Part shown: piece by piece, positions 11,861 through 24,759 of the stretch
Position numbering within the stretch: the stretch's first letter is position 1
Layout: every line of letters begins with the position of its first letter
From: Cymbidium sinense
Taxonomy: Eukaryota; Streptophyta; Magnoliopsida; Asparagales; Orchidaceae
Assembly: GCA_021442155.1 (NCBI GenBank)
Contig: CM038228.1
Span: forward strand, 14,983,179-15,047,178
Reading direction: 5' to 3'
DNA length: 64,000 nt
The notes under the pieces: generated by a model
Databases searched by the model: none
What the model saw: the letters and a program-made list of their open reading frames with translations, nothing else
Told to the model about the DNA's origin: nothing
Program-made: the position numbers and the translations under genes

Positions 11861-12760
11861 AACAATACTTAATGACACCTTCAGTATTTACTACTCCTAT
11901 CCCGGGTAGGGCACTTATTTTGTATACGGCTACATTAAGTGATTCACTTGGTGCTTTATTAGCTCAAGTCAATGATAAAGGGAAAGAGAACACACTTTAT
12001 TACTTGAGTCATCGCCTAATTCCTGCACTTTATTACTTAAGGCATTGCCTAGCCCTCATATTTATTGCCCAATAGCTAAGGCAATACATGCATTCTCATA
12101 AGATTAATTTGATCTCTAGAGTGAATCCACTTCAATATCTCATGACATCACCAAAATTATCCGGATGGTTGGCATGATGGTCTATGACTTTATCATAGTT
12201 TAATATTACTTTCATACCACTTTGCGTTATCAAAGGACAAGCATTGGCAGAATTTTTTAGCAGTGCACCCCCTCCCCGTAGATTCTCCTCTAAATGATGA
12301 TCTCCCTAATGAGCATATCATGAGTTTGAAAAATGTGAATAGCGCTATTGGAAATTGTACTTTGATGGTGCAGCCTCCTACCAAATAGGAGATGAACCAT
12401 AGTCCATCCTCCCAAGCAAGTTGGAAATAGGGATAGTCTTTTTAACTCCAGATCATAGAATGTTGTGATTCTCATATCATCTATTAAAACCTTTTACAAA
12501 TAATGAAGATGAATATGAAGCTCTAATTACTAGTTTAGAGTTAGCCATTTTGTTAGAAATCAAAGAAATTAATATCTTTGGGACACAATTAGTAGTCAAC
12601 CAAATTGTTGGGTCCTACAAGTTCTCAAACCTAAACTCCATCACTATGACAAGTACACTATGGAGTTGTTGGCCCAAATTCTAGAAGTTACCATTTATAG
12701 GATCCCTTAAAGAGAAAATGTCATAGATGTTGCTTTAGCCAAGCTTGCCAAAGAGATGAC
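11861..12760 (+). pseudogene. Ty3/gypsy RNase H remnant
   Basis: The piece 11,872-12,075 is open for 67 codons and has the RNase H opening typical of plant gypsy pol. It includes a Leu-Gly-Ala-Leu-Leu-Ala-Gln segment, a Tyr-Tyr-Leu-Ser-(H)R segment and an Ala-Leu...Ala-Gln helix. The second RNase H-like part (about 12,340-12,700), with a Tyr-Phe-Asp-Gly-Ala segment, Glu-Ala-Leu and Leu-Val-Val-Asn, is broken by shifts. The enzyme would remove RNA from the RNA-DNA hybrid. Confidence 0.6.
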
Positions 12761-12949
12761 CTGTTCGGATGATGAGTTCATATCGATAAAAGTGTGTAAT
12801 CTCTAGGTCCTTTTTTCCTATTGATGTTGAACTCATTGATAAAAAAATCTTCAAAGAAAGGTTGCCATTACTTAAAAAGATGAAGAATTAGACTGGAGGC
12901 AACCCTTTATGGATTACCTAAATAAAAAAAACTACCTTAGAGAAATCAC

Positions 12950-14130
12950 AAGCCCATCAAATCAAACGAAGAGCACTATCTTATGATCTTGTTGATGGCA
13001 CTCTATACCGACGATACTTTGATTACATGTGGTTGCATTGTTTAAATAAAAATGAAGCCCAAAAAATTATGATCGAAGTACATTCAAGACAATGTGGAGC
13101 ACATCAATCCGTCTAAAGATGAAAGCTAAAATTAAAAGACTTGGATATTATTGGCTGATAATGGTTACATATTGCATGGATATAACGCATCGCTATCACC
13201 AATGTCAAGTACATGGAGTGGTCCTACATCAACCTTCTAATGTTCTCCATCAGATAATAGCTTCATGGCCATTTGAGTGTTATGATACAAATATAGTGGG
13301 TCTGATTGACCCTCCATCTTCCAAGAGTCATTGCTTCTTCTTAGCAACAACATATTACTTTTCTAAGTGGGTAGAGGCAATCCCTTTGAGGGAAGTCAAG
13401 GTTCATCATGTTCCTCAGTTATTTAAGAGTCACATCCTCTATATATTAAGCATACCTCATCGAATTATATCTGACAATGGCATCGCTTTTAAGAGTATGA
13501 ATATCAATAGCTTTACGAGGAGGCATGATATAGATTAGAGGTACTCCATCATATACTATCCCCAGGGAAATGGGCTAATAGAAGCCTTTAATAAGACTCT
13601 TGTCTAAACCTTGAAGAAAAAATTTGATGGCAATATGCAACATGAGCGGTTGGTTAAAGCCTTATGGGCATATCTTACCACATACAAAACCCCACATAAT
13701 ATACTCATTTTTCTTCAGTGTATGGTCTGAAGCCATTTTGCTATTGGAAGTTCAGTTATCATCACTGAGGATTATTGTAAGAAACAAGATTACAACTGAG
13801 CAAAATGCTAGGTTGCGGTTGGAAGAGCTCGAAGGTCTTGTGGAACAACGCCTCTGGACATGCCAAAACTTTAAGCTATACAAAACGCACATGGTTCAAG
13901 CTCACAATAAGTTGGTCAGCCCAAGAGCTTTTCAAGTTAGTGCGCTTGTTTTAGTTCTTAGGAGATTAATTGTAGCCCATCGTAAGGTGGGTGGTAAGTT
14001 TAACCAACATGGGAGTGTCATTTCATTATATAAAAGGCCTATCAAGGGGTCATATCAATTAATAAATTATAAAGGTGAGTGCCCAATGCTTCCCATCAAT
14101 GGGCTTTATTTGAAGAAGTATTACGGATGA
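12950..14130 (+). pseudogene. Ty3/gypsy integrase remnant and pol C-terminus
   Basis: The zinc-binding His-His part is near 13,030-13,110 and its Cys-x-x-Cys partner is in the open piece 13,092-13,538. The core follows. It has the first acidic residue in the W-P-F-x-x-Y-D block (about 13,270), the second in I-I-S-D-N-G (Asp codon about 13,471) and the Glu in G-N-G-L-I-E-A (about 13,570-13,590), after an in-frame stop. A 168-codon open piece (13,624-14,130) carries the C-terminal domain and ends in the KKYY-type terminus of gypsy pol. It would insert element cDNA into host DNA, but the stop between the second Asp and the Glu inactivates it. Confidence 0.82.
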
Positions 14131-14289
14131 TTGTATTTTAAAATAAATTTTATCAATATGATTATGCTTTTATGTCAAGCCTATATTTATATCAATTGGG
14201 TCCATGTTATTAAACCTTTATTTACTTAATCTCCTCCAAAATCACTTACAAGCTTAAAATCTAAGTTTAAATCATTTTTTAACTTTATG

Positions 14290-15300
14290 AATATATTTCT
14301 ATTATCTTGTTATTTTAAATAAGGTTCAACAGACATTCATGCTTTGTTCTTCACTTGTTGTTCCGAATAAGGTCAGACATATGTTAAACAATCTATCTCT
14401 ACTATTTTGAATATGGTCAGGTATAGATTAGGTTCTTCCTCCACATTCATCTTGCTATTTTGAATTAAGTTAGACAGATGTTTGGTTTATCTTTATCTTG
14501 CTATTTCAAATAAGGTCAAGCAAACATTCATGCTTTGTTCTTCATTTATTATTTTGAATAAGGTCATAATGTGCTGAACAATCTTTCTTTACTATTTTGA
14601 ACATGGTCAAGTAGAAATTATATTCTTTCTCCACATTCATCTTATTATTTTGAATAAGTTCAGACAGATGTTTGGTTTATCTTTTTTGTTCTATTTCAAA
14701 TAACATCAAGCAGACATTCATGCTTTATTCTTCACTTGCTATTTCAAATAAGGTCAGGTATTTGTAGAACAATTTATCTCAACCATTTTGAACATGGTTA
14801 GGTAGAGATCAAATTCTTCATCCACATTCATCTTGTTGTTTCAAATAAGGCCAGGCAAATGTTTAGTTTATCTTTGTCTTGTTGTTTCGAATAAGGTCAA
14901 GCATGTGTTGAACAATCTACATTTATTGTTTCAAACATGGTTAGGTGGAGATTAGATTCTTCGTCTGCATTCACCTTGCTATTCTGAATAAGGTTAGATA
15001 AATGTTTGATTTATTTCTATTTTACTGTTTCAAATAAGATCAGATAGACATTCATGCTCTATTCTTCACATGTTGTTTGAATGAGGTTAGGCAGATGTTT
15101 GATTTATTTTTGTCATGCTATTTTGAATAGGATTAGGCAAACCTTCATGCTTCATTCTTCATTTGTTGTTCCAAATAAAGTTAGACATATGTTAAATAAT
15201 TTATTTCTACCATTACAAAAATGATTAGGAAGAGATCGTATCCTTCCCCTATATTTACCTCACCATTTTGAATAAGGTCAGGTAGAGAGTAGATTGGGTT
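14290..15300 (+). repeat. Tandem array in the gypsy 3' region (about 190-bp unit of 45-50-bp subunits)
   Basis: A word like ATTTTGAATAAGGTCAGRCAGA recurs roughly every 45-50 bases. A higher-order unit is visible from the phrase ACATTCATGCTTTGTTCTTCA, which occurs at about 14,334, 14,525 and 14,715 and, more degraded, at 15,047 and 15,143. It lies between the end of pol and the presumed 3' LTR. Expanded 3' UTR tandem repeats are common in plant gypsy elements. Confidence 0.7.
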
Positions 15301-15872
15301 CATATTTATTGAAGATCAAACCATGTGGCCACTGCTTAATGCAATCCATCACAAACCAAAACAAATCAACCTTTAGGGAATTTTGTCCCTAGTTCTTCAA
15401 ATAAAGTTAGGCCAAATCAATCTTTAAGGATCTTCTCCCTAGTTCTTAAAATCAAATTAAATAAAAAAAACAATATTTTGGGAGCTTCTCCTAATTCCTT
15501 AAATCTAATTGAATCAAACTATTCTTCAGAGAACCTCGCCCTCTTGTCTTCGACACACCCAAATAAAACTTCAAGTAACCCTGTAGGGATTATTCCATAT
15601 TCTCTCCAAACTTGAGGTTTGGTGAACTTGAGTTATGAGTTCTTGAAGTTATAACTTGATCCGTGTATCTTTGACGCATTTTTGAAATCTCTAATTCCTA
15701 TGAATATTAATTTTTAGTGAATCTATATAGCAGCTTCTGCTGAATTTACTTACCTTACAGGAATGGTTTAAACATCTCTTTTGCCATCTCATCGATCTAG
15801 ATGACAAGCTTGGTCAATGCCAATACGTGCAATGTGCCTTATCAGTTAAACTACACCTATTGGGGGTCCTTT
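15301..15872 (+). other. Gypsy 3' non-coding remainder, LTR not resolved
   Basis: A CT-rich phrase (GGGAACTTTGTCCC/CTAGTTCTTCAAAT type) is repeated two to three times at about 15,375-15,500. The rest has no motif I can name. I looked for a polypurine tract followed by TG and found none that is convincing. Confidence 0.35.
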
Positions 15873-16058
15873 TGTTGACCTCACCTTTAGTGAAGTTGAC
15901 AACCCTCCTCTTAGACTTAGGATTTAATCTAGACACAAAGGTTCTGTCAACCTCAAGTGAGGTTAATAACACCATAATATTAGTAAATTATGATCTCTAA
16001 CCTTAGATTAGGAGCTTCCTAATTAGGCACTTATGATATTGTTAGTAGACAGAGCTAA
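15873..16058 (+). mobile_element. Fragment of the giant-element family (TGTTGACC end only)
   Basis: Starts TGTTGACCTCACC and matches the 5' (left) end of copy E almost continuously: TTAGACTTAGGATTTAATCTAG, then the TCAACCTCAAGTGAGGTTAATAAC block, then the TTAGATTAGGAGCTTC block (E: 31,511-31,574 plus 37,684-37,800). Homology stops near 16,058. The rest of the element is absent, so this is a roughly 190-bp relic or a solo terminal piece. Confidence 0.6.
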
Positions 16059-16415
16059 ATTCATGAACGCAAGCGCACATGTCATTCAAGTAATAGAATG
16101 ATGAGTAAAGTATTGTATTGATCGCATATGTATTTTATATACAATTTTTATTAGTTAACTATAAATCTTATGCTACCCTAATTTTTATTCAACCAAATTA
16201 AAATGCAGTAAATTTAAAAATGTAGAAATTATCAAAATTATTTTGAAAATAGGGTTTTAATTAATTTTTTTACAAAATGTACTATGAATTTATGGTCTCT
16301 TGATTGTTTCTATGATTTAGGTAATTGTAAAGTTAATTTAGATGGTCATCAATTAGGAGCATAAATATTTTTTATTCATGGCTAAATTTAAAAAGACCTA
16401 ATCACTATAATTAAT

Positions 16416-16462
<47 letters not shown>

Positions 16463-17105
16463 AAATCAGTGATTGCATTTTATTTATCTCCCTCTATAAT
16501 TACAAATCCCTAAATATCATATGCCTATGTATATTTAAAATATTTGATTATTTTTTAAATTATTCCTCTAGAACACTTTTGATATCTTTTGATTACACTT
16601 GATTTGAAAATTGCAATTGTCTAGATCATAACTACATCAAGTAAGAAGAAAAAATAACATAAACATTATTTTAGCATAAAATAATAACTTCAAATTTTGT
16701 ATCACATTATCACAAAATAATACAAGATTCTATAAATCTAAAGTCCTAATTTAATACAAGAAAGAGAGAACATTATCTTATCATATCATAAACATATAAA
16801 AACATATAAGATAATCTAAAATAAGGAAAAATGAATCAGAAGAAAGCCTTAAAAGTGCTTTTTTACTTTTATTTTGAGCCTCTAGTATGAATCTCCTTGT
16901 TTCAGATTCTCTTCTTCTTCAATCTTCAGAACAAATAACATCGAGATGGCACAAGTAATCCATATGAATTCATTCACTTAAAGTCTCACTCTTCAAGTGA
17001 CACTACACTCACATACACTATGGCACACACACTCTACCAAAAATCCTTTTTCTTTTGCAATTCAGACCTATTTATAAGTCCAACACCATCCTATTAGTTG
17101 CCACT
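16059..17105. repeat. Non-coding repeat G, unit 1
   Basis: From about 16,298 this sequence is repeated in the DNA flanking copies B and E (unit 2) and at 46,141-46,985 (unit 3). Shared phrases include CTATGATTTA, ATTACAAATCCCTAAATAT, CACATTATCACA and TTCTTCTTCAATCTTC. No ORF. The first 240 bases (16,059-16,297) are AT-rich and match nothing else in the window. The unit contains a (TA)n run at 16,420-16,459. Confidence 0.55.
16420..16459. repeat. (TA)20 microsatellite
   Basis: Uninterrupted TA dinucleotides inside repeat G unit 1. The run is absent from the same place in unit 2 (about 17,255). Confidence 0.95.
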
Positions 17106-17276
17106 CTCTTAAAGACATTAATTTTTTCTATGATTTATGTAGTAGTGAAGTTAATTTAGATTTCTATCTATCAAGAGCATAAATATCTCTTTTTTCATGC
17201 CTAGATCAAAATGACATGATCACTACAATTAATTATTTATATTCTTATATACTCCTTAAAATTAGAGATTGCATTA
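17106..17276. repeat. Repeat G, unit 2, left part (before copy B)
   Basis: Repeats the phrases of unit 1 from 16,298 onward and stops in CATTA (17,272-17,276), the left target-site copy of element B. The unit resumes at 31,255 with CATCA and then the CTCCCTATGCAATTACAAATCC phrase. Confidence 0.65.
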
Positions 17277-17769
17277 TGTTGTGTTTTATTTCGGATGTTG
17301 GGTGAACACCATGCAAATCTTAGGAGGTACTTAGTCAAATTGAGTTATTGGTCAAATCAAAAGAGAGAGGAGATCTCCATCATGAGGGGTGTTTTGATAG
17401 GTCAAGTGTTCCCTAAAGTGCAAGAATAGAGAGCCTCTTTATCCAACAGTGAAACAAGATGATATGCATGATGTTGGATATCCAACATTCAGTTAAGGGG
17501 TTGTTAAATCTTTTAATTATCTTGATTATATCTTAGGCTTTAGAATGAAGTTGTAAGTTGTTAATTGAGTAGAAAAATTAATTTTATCCTAAGAGTCTAC
17601 CACATCTAGGCCACACATTTAAACACCAAGTTTAAGAAATTATGAAAAGATGCAATCTTTATTGCGCAATCTAAACACAATAACAATCATTCATGTATAG
17701 ATTTTGTAAAAGAATAAAAGGCTGGTGTGGTCGGGTACCGTCATACACCTCGAAAAAGAGAAAAGAAAT

Positions 17770-17788
17770 GGGTAGCTGAGTTCTACCC
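17770..17788. repeat. Conserved hairpin, copy B
   Basis: GGGTAG-CTGAGTT-CTACCC, a perfect 6-bp stem with a 7-base loop. It sits at the same place as the hairpins in A, C and E. The stem is kept although the loop bases differ. Confidence 0.55.
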
Positions 17789-20639
17789 TTATACAACCCG
17801 GATTACAAAAGAATATTACAATTTAGAGTTAAATTAAATGTTATGGGGGTCTTCATTCCTCACTTTTCCTTCCTCCTCTTTTCTTTTCTTCATGATTTAA
17901 TTGTGCTCTAAGGCTTTACAGGGCTCCCAGGAGTACACTTTCTAGCCATTGCTCATCCTAAACCCATAGCACTAATCCTAATTCCTATTGCAAAATTATA
18001 TTTTATAGAAAAGTAAATCTAACTACACCTGCAAAATAGATGTTAGCTAAACAAACATACATTCCCAAGTAGTTATATTATGTAACTTGAACTCAACACC
18101 CCGTACATGGGTAACCAAGCTCACTTGCCTTAATTATGGATTATGCTTAGGAGCTAAGCAACCTGCAAGTAGAAACATTTATATTTATTTTTAGCGGCCC
18201 CATTAACATAATCTCCTACAGAAAATAACATTAGGCTAAGAATGACCTAACATCTAGTCTACACTCAACAATCCTAAAATTTAATCTAAAATATTACATC
18301 ATAAAACAAAACATCACACCATTATATACGCAGTCCTAACTTAGAGTTAGAGGCGGTGACTTAGCATTCTAATGGTGTGTGTTTAGGCTTAGTGTGGTAT
18401 GTCTTAGCTAGGCTTTTGAATTGTGATTATCTATAATTTGGATTTATTTAAGTAAACATTTAAGTAGTTCCATTTTAAGCTATTTAGAGAATTGGTGGGT
18501 TTTAACTTGTATTTTCTTTGTTTCATTTGATGTTTACTTAGGATCTAAATATTGTAAAGAGAAGAAAGGGACTTAACCTCTTTCATCCCTACCTTAAGTT
18601 ATTTTCTAAAGCATATTGTTATGACTTGATTTCTTTTAACGAATGGTTTATTAAATGTTTTTTATTATTCTAAGTGGGTTAATCTTAAAGAATCCTATCC
18701 AACATCAAAGGCATCTTGGGATTAGTGTAATTGAATTTCCATCACATAATATGTTGCACCATTCCTTTCCATCACCAATAACATGCATATGATTTAAGAC
18801 TTAATATACCTATACATAATGTATTTTAGCTACACTTAAATGATTATGAATGCATATATTTTGATAGAAAAGATAGATCTTGATTCTTTAATTAAATACA
18901 CACACATGTATTAAATTTTAAGTAAGTACATGTCATTGTTTAAACTTGGGAAGTGAGATAATCAATGACCTCTGTGCGGCTGCTTAAAGCCTTGTATTCC
19001 TAAGATGTCTAGACTATATACTTGCTATCTTAAATACATATGAATGTACACATAATTATGAAAATGAAAATCATGCAAATGATTTTCTTTTAGTGAATAA
19101 TTTATAGATGTAAAGTAAAGTTCTATCCAAATTTTAGTACAAGTACACATAGGAATGAAATTAATAAGTATGTGCTTTTATTAACCAGGAAAGTGAGATA
19201 ATCAATGACCTCTATGGGGCTACTTAAAGTCTCGTATTCTTGGGATATCCAGACTATATACTTATTATCATTCAAACATATGTAAACCCATACATGAATT
19301 ATAAAGATAAAATAATACTTTAACATGCTTAAGCTATGAACACATACAAATCATATAGAAGTATTCATAACTAATATCACTCCAACTTTTCATTATTAAT
19401 TTATAATTTTAAAAATAATTTTGAAATTTATTAGTGATAATAACCACATATATAATGGAATTAAGCCAACACATGCAACTTACACATAAATAAATTCAAT
19501 TGATTCTTTTATTTTTAAAAAGTATGAATGCATGATATCCCATGGCATACAATATTTATAATGATTGAAAAGGAACAATTAAATATTTTCAGATAATACA
19601 TTCAATCACATTAATTCCTAAGGACAATCAAGTTGGGTAAAATTATTTAAAGAAATACCAAAGCTTCTTATTGAATTTGAATTTTGATTTGAGTTATTAA
19701 ATTCAAAAGGAGAAATCATTTGTTATTTTTACCTCATCTAATGTTGGTGACTGGATATGTTTAAAGAGAAGTAATTAAGTGAGTTTAATGAATTTATTAA
19801 GTTTGAATCCTTAAGCAATTCATTCGATTACCCTCTCCTATGCTTCTTTAATTTATTAATCACTTATTCATGAGCCTCAAATGACATGCAAATGAGAAAT
19901 TAAAATTGCAAAGCTCCTAAAGGACCTAATTCAATAGGCTCATGCTTAAGTGTTAATGAGATTAAGGAAATAACTAAGCTAAGTACACTTATGATTAATC
20001 ATAATTTCCTTAAGGGTATTTATGTTATTGAACACATAAAGAGGAACCCATGGATTGAATGTTAATTATCAGAAGTAATTATCATTTCAATTTAATTAAT
20101 TTTCATAATTAATCACTTAATTAATTTCTTAGTTAATCCATGAATTAATTAATCCTCTTTATGAAATAGATTTGGGAAAATAATTAAAAAAGAGGTCCAA
20201 ATTATCTCCCCTTCTCATTTCACTGTTAATCAGTGATTAATGATTATTAATTATTAAGATTTTACTATTTAACATTCTTTTTAATAATTATTAAATTGCT
20301 TAAGAGGGTAATTAAGGTTTGAATTTCAAATTCTCCTAATTACCTAGCCAATAATTCTCAAGAAAATTATGGGAGGCAGAGCACATCCCATTGAATTAAT
20401 ATTTCAAATTTGAGATCAATTGACCAGGTAATTAAGGCTTAATTAAGGTAATTAGGAAAATTTCAAATCTTAATTAAGATTTGTTCATTGTTCAAAACTT
20501 AATGAATTTATTTTTATTAAAATCTCTTATATTTACCCTTTCCAAAATATGTTTATTTATATTTTTATGATTTTTCTATAATTAGGTATGATTTTATAAA
20601 GTTCTAAGTAATTAATTACATTTTTAACTTAATCAATCC

Positions 20640-21700
20640 CTAATCCCATAAGCGTCACGAGCTGACATGTTGAACTTTCCACGTGGTGTCACGGGATTGG
20701 CCACTTAAACCGTCTAATGCAGCATGTTGAGTCAACGGCGGCGGACACACTTTCATCCCGTTGATCTCGGATCAGACGGTGGGAATTAATCCCGCTATTC
20801 TTAAGGGATGAAATCTAAATTTTTAATTGGATTAACCATGGTCATCCATTCTAATCATGCAGAAGGGATGATGAGTGATCCTTGTCCCCTGAGAGATGAG
20901 AGATGGACACCATCCGCCCTCCTTTACTCGATCTGAGCTCGCCGGAGCTCACCGGAGCTCATAAGGCATTGGGATGACTCCAAAAACTTCAAAGGAATAG
21001 ATCTAAGGAGATTCTATGGTAGAAAACACATGAAACCATGATTTCTTTCACAAAATACCAACACCTATGGACTTTTCTATGATTTGCCAGAATTTACCTT
21101 GTTAGAACTCAAGACTGACGGTCCAACGACTAAGGTAGCTTCATCTTGAAGAGATGAAGCCTTGTTGTGAAGCTGACAAATTATCGGTGGCTCTGGACCA
21201 AATGTCACTGGAAATGTCACCGGAGTTAGTCTAAGATTGGTCTCTGGTGCTCGAATAGATCAAAAATTGATTCGCTTTACCTCGTCGTAGCTTGGCAAAG
21301 GTGTGGGTGAAGCTAATTTGGATTTAGTGGAGTTTAGGAGGATTTTGATAAAATGGAGGCTCGATTTCACTCGAGTTTGGTGTCACCGATGATGGGGTGC
21401 TCAAGAGAGGTCGGGAAGGCACTATGGAAGCTCGTGTCGACTCTTTGAAGCTCTCTAGATGATTGTCTCTGGGTTGGAATGAGATGGGGAGGAGTAATCC
21501 CTCCTCCTTTAGAATCGGATAATGGTGATTGGCTTTGGTTTTGGCAAACATATGGCCGATGCTGGCAGCCAGAGATGTCAATGAATGGTTGAGGTGGAGT
21601 TCCTTGTGTGGTTAAGTGAAGGAAGTGGATTGGCAAGGGCGAGGTGGAATGTCCTTCCTCCCAAGGTGAGCTAATGGAACTGCTTGGGATAACTCACCTC
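20640..21700 (-). other. GC-richer exon-like block of copy B
   Basis: Counterpart of 7.4-8.4 kb in copy A. On the - strand a donor-like GACGAG|GTAAAG has its GT at 21,280-21,279. Small ORFs on the - strand (21,324-21,636) are not conserved in A, C or D, so I do not call a protein. Confidence 0.45.
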
Positions 21701-21719
21701 CTTTGATCCATAGCTGAGC

Positions 21720-23130
21720 CAATCAGCTTTGGGTCAGGTTAGCTAGTGGGTTAGAGTCCAAAATAAGCTTTGGGTGGCTGTTAAAGGCAAACGGGTAGGT
21801 GAGACCATCCAAATAGGAATTTTGTCCCATTTGGAGGGGTTCACTGATGAGTTTTAAGCTGATTTCGATTTAAATGGGTTGGATTTGATTTGGACTGACC
21901 CATGGTGACCCAAGGATGGGTCATGCCAAGTTTGGTTGGGTTTGGAGTTGGTTTGATTGGGTTTGGCTCAATTTGACCTATGTAGATCAAATTGGTTTCA
22001 ATTAGCTAGGTTGACCCATGTGTCAAATTAGGTCAAACCAAGGATTGGGTCATGTTCAAATGATGATTAGGAATGTTTAGGTTCAATTGGTTTGATTTGA
22101 TTTGAAGTGGATTTGAATTTGACTCATATGGGTTCATATGGGTCGAATGGGCTAAGTTGACCAATTTAGTCAAATTTACCAAATTGGCTTGGGTTAGGGG
22201 TTGGTTTAGGTTCAATTGATGATTTAGAGATGATTATAGGTGTTCATTTCAATTAATTTGGATTTGGGAATAATTTAGATCAATTTGACCCTTTAGTTCA
22301 ATTTATGGGTCAATTGGGTTGACTTGGTTAAATTGGATTCAATCATGGGCTTGATCATGTTCAATGATCAATTCATCATTGATTTTAGTCATTATTTTGA
22401 ATCAATTTGATTTAAGAATTGATTTGGCCAATTTGGCCCTTTTGGTCAAATTAGGTCAACTTGGATCGAAGGGGCCAAATGGGTTTGATTAGATTCAATT
22501 GGTGGTTAAATCATATTCAATATTCCATTTATGATTGATTGGAGGCAATGGTTTCAATCAATTGGGTTTGGAATAAAGTTTAGTTTAATTTGGTTCATAT
22601 AGGCTAATTGGGTCAACTTGGGTCAAGTGACTAATTTGATTTGGTTAGACCCAATTGATTGTAATTGAACAATCAAGGATGATCAATCATTATAGAGTGG
22701 ATGGGTTGATTCAATCCAATTTGGGTTGGATTGGAGTTTAGATCAAATGATTCCTTTAGGTCACCTTGGGTCAAGTGAACCAAATGGGTCAATTTGAGTT
22801 GGATTAGGTTTATTTGGGTTGGGTTGAGTTTGATAATTGATTTAGGATTGATTGATTATTTTGATTGTAGTTGATTTGGATTTAATTGGGTTTTGACTCA
22901 TTTGGATATTTTGGGTTCAAATGGACTAAGTTGGGTTTGTTTAATTGATTTGGTTTGATTGGTTTGATTGTAGGTTTTGGAAGAGTTTGAAATAATGTAT
23001 TGAATGGTTGGAGTGCTTTGGTGAAGTTCAATTGGATTTGGTTTTAATTGAACAAGTTTAGGGTTGAGTCCATAGGATTGGATGGGGTTAATATAGGTTT
23101 GGGTTCAAATCATTTTATCTTGAATTTTAG
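21720..23130. repeat. GGTCAA/TTGACC-rich tract, copy B
   Basis: Same word composition as 8.4-9.7 kb, in the same orientation. It aligns phrase by phrase with copy A, for example the run around CCCATGGTGACCCAA (22.9 kb equivalent of 8.64 kb; here 21,898-21,912). Confidence 0.75.
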
Positions 23131-23317
23131 ATATGAAATAGGATTCAATTTGTTTGGTTGTACTAATTTGACCTTTGGTTTTGCATGAATGGATAGGTAT
23201 AGATTTGGTTTAGGCCATAGGATAGGTTGGACCTATCTACCCTAGGGTATGACCTAGGCTCGAGGTATGTCTTCTTAAGTCTCTAGGCTTATGTCTAGTA
23301 TTTACCTAATCACTAGA

Positions 23318-23322
23318 AGTGT
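23318..23322. repeat. Target-site duplication AGTGT, left of copy C
   Basis: Identical to AGTGT at 31,163-31,167. Copy A has AGAAGTGTCC undisrupted at the matching site (about 10,060), which shows the empty-site state. Confidence 0.8.
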
Positions 23323-23559
23323 TGTTGACCTCATTTTTAGAATGAGCTCTCAACACCTCCATCTTAGACATAGGATTCTCTTAGACTTTAAGAGTTCCCT
23401 AGTCTTAAGACACATCTAGTGACTAGGTGGACATCAACCTAGCCCTAGATGACTTAGAAGAGTTAGCCATAGGAATAAGTCATGCCTTAGGGATGTTAGG
23501 AATTTCCCTACCCTTAGCTTGAACCATTCCTCACTTTCCTTCTTTCAAGTAAAACTCCA

Positions 23560-24480
23560 AATCAATCTTATTTTATTTTCTCCAAACTCAAATCAAATCC
23601 ATGATTGAAATCTATGATTGAAACCCCATGACCAAATCCATCAAAAATTCTAAGTCTAAATTTTGCCTAAGTCCTTAATCTTCCCTTAAGGACTTAACCA
23701 AAACCTTGATCTAAACCTATTCAAATCTTTGAGATTTTTTCCATAATCCATTTATATTCTCATTTATATTCACATATATAAATGAAATATAAATTCAAAT
23801 CAATCCAACTAAACTCAAAATTCCAAATCAATTCATAAAAATTTTCTTAAGTCCCTTTAATTTTCCATTAAAGGACTTAGCCAAAATTAACTCTAAACCT
23901 TGATCAAATCAATTCAAATCCTTGGGATTTTCTTAAAACTTATTTATATTCTCATTTATATTCTTATATATAAATTAAAAAGAAATATAAATATAAATCA
24001 ATCAAATCCATCCAAAAATTAAATTCCAATTTAAAATTCCCTTAAATCCTTTAAATTCCCTTTAATGGATTTAACCCAAATCTTGATCAAACCCATTCAA
24101 ACTCATGGGATTTTCCCAAAACTTATTAATATCCTCATTTATATTCAGATATATAAATGAAATATAAATATAAATCAATCAAATCAAATTCAAAAATTAA
24201 ATTCTAATTAAAAATTTTCTTAAATCCTTTAAATTCCCTTTAATGGATTCAGTCCAAATCATGATTAAATCACTTCAAATTCTTGAAATTTTCTCATGAT
24301 CAATTTATATCCTCATTTATATTCACATATATAAATGAAATATAAATTCAAACAATCAAAACATATTCCAAAAATCAAACTCAAATCCACTCAAATATAA
24401 ATTCAAACAATCAAAACATATTCCAAAAGTCAAACTCAAATCCACTCAAAATCCAAATCTAAGTCTTTCACATCAAAATC
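23560..24480. repeat. 180-190-bp AT-rich tandem array, copy C
   Basis: The phrase TTATATTCTCATTTATATTC followed by ATATATAAATGAAATATAAA recurs at about 23,750, 23,942, 24,124 and 24,303. Each is preceded by a CTTTAATTTCC...AAGGACTTAG(CC) block. A 58-bp direct duplication (CAAACTCAAATCCACTCAAA) closes the array near 24,360-24,450. Copy D has a shorter version. Copies A, B and E lack it. Confidence 0.75.
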
Positions 24481-24759
24481 TTGAACTTAGCCAAATCATT
24501 TTCAAATCAAGCCAAACTCTTGATTTTTTTTCTCATGATTCAATCAAACCTAGAATCTTGAGCTCATATATAAATCCAAACTTCAATCACTCAATCAAAA
24601 CCTAATTCAAAAATCAAACCCAAAACCCCTTCATATTCTTCCTTTGAATATGAAATTTTCAAATGGATCAAAATCCATTTGACTTCAAACCACTTGTAAA
24701 TTGATTTATATTTCAATCATAAGTCCATATACAAGATCAACCAACTTAAAATCAAGATT

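Larger units (their letters stand above)
1..15872 (+). mobile_element. Degenerate Ty3/gypsy LTR retrotransposon, split by copy A
   Basis: Remains of gag, protease, reverse transcriptase, RNase H and integrase occur in Ty3/gypsy order on the + strand, with many stop codons and shifts. The element enters from the left edge, so its 5' LTR is outside the window. Pol ends at 14,130 with the KKYY-type C-terminus usual for this group. A tandem-repeat 3' region follows. I could not find a convincing 3' LTR boundary; the right limit given here is where the next unrelated repeat (TGTTGACC end) begins. Between protease and reverse transcriptase a 7-kb non-coding element (3,143-10,153) is inserted. When it and one ATGAG duplicate are left out, the flanking frame continues. 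Not autonomous. Confidence 0.82.

Noticed and set aside
21324..21636. Two overlapping ORFs (85 and 89 codons, - strand) in copy B
   Set aside because: Same block as in copy A. Frames and stops differ between copies, so no selection for a protein is visible.
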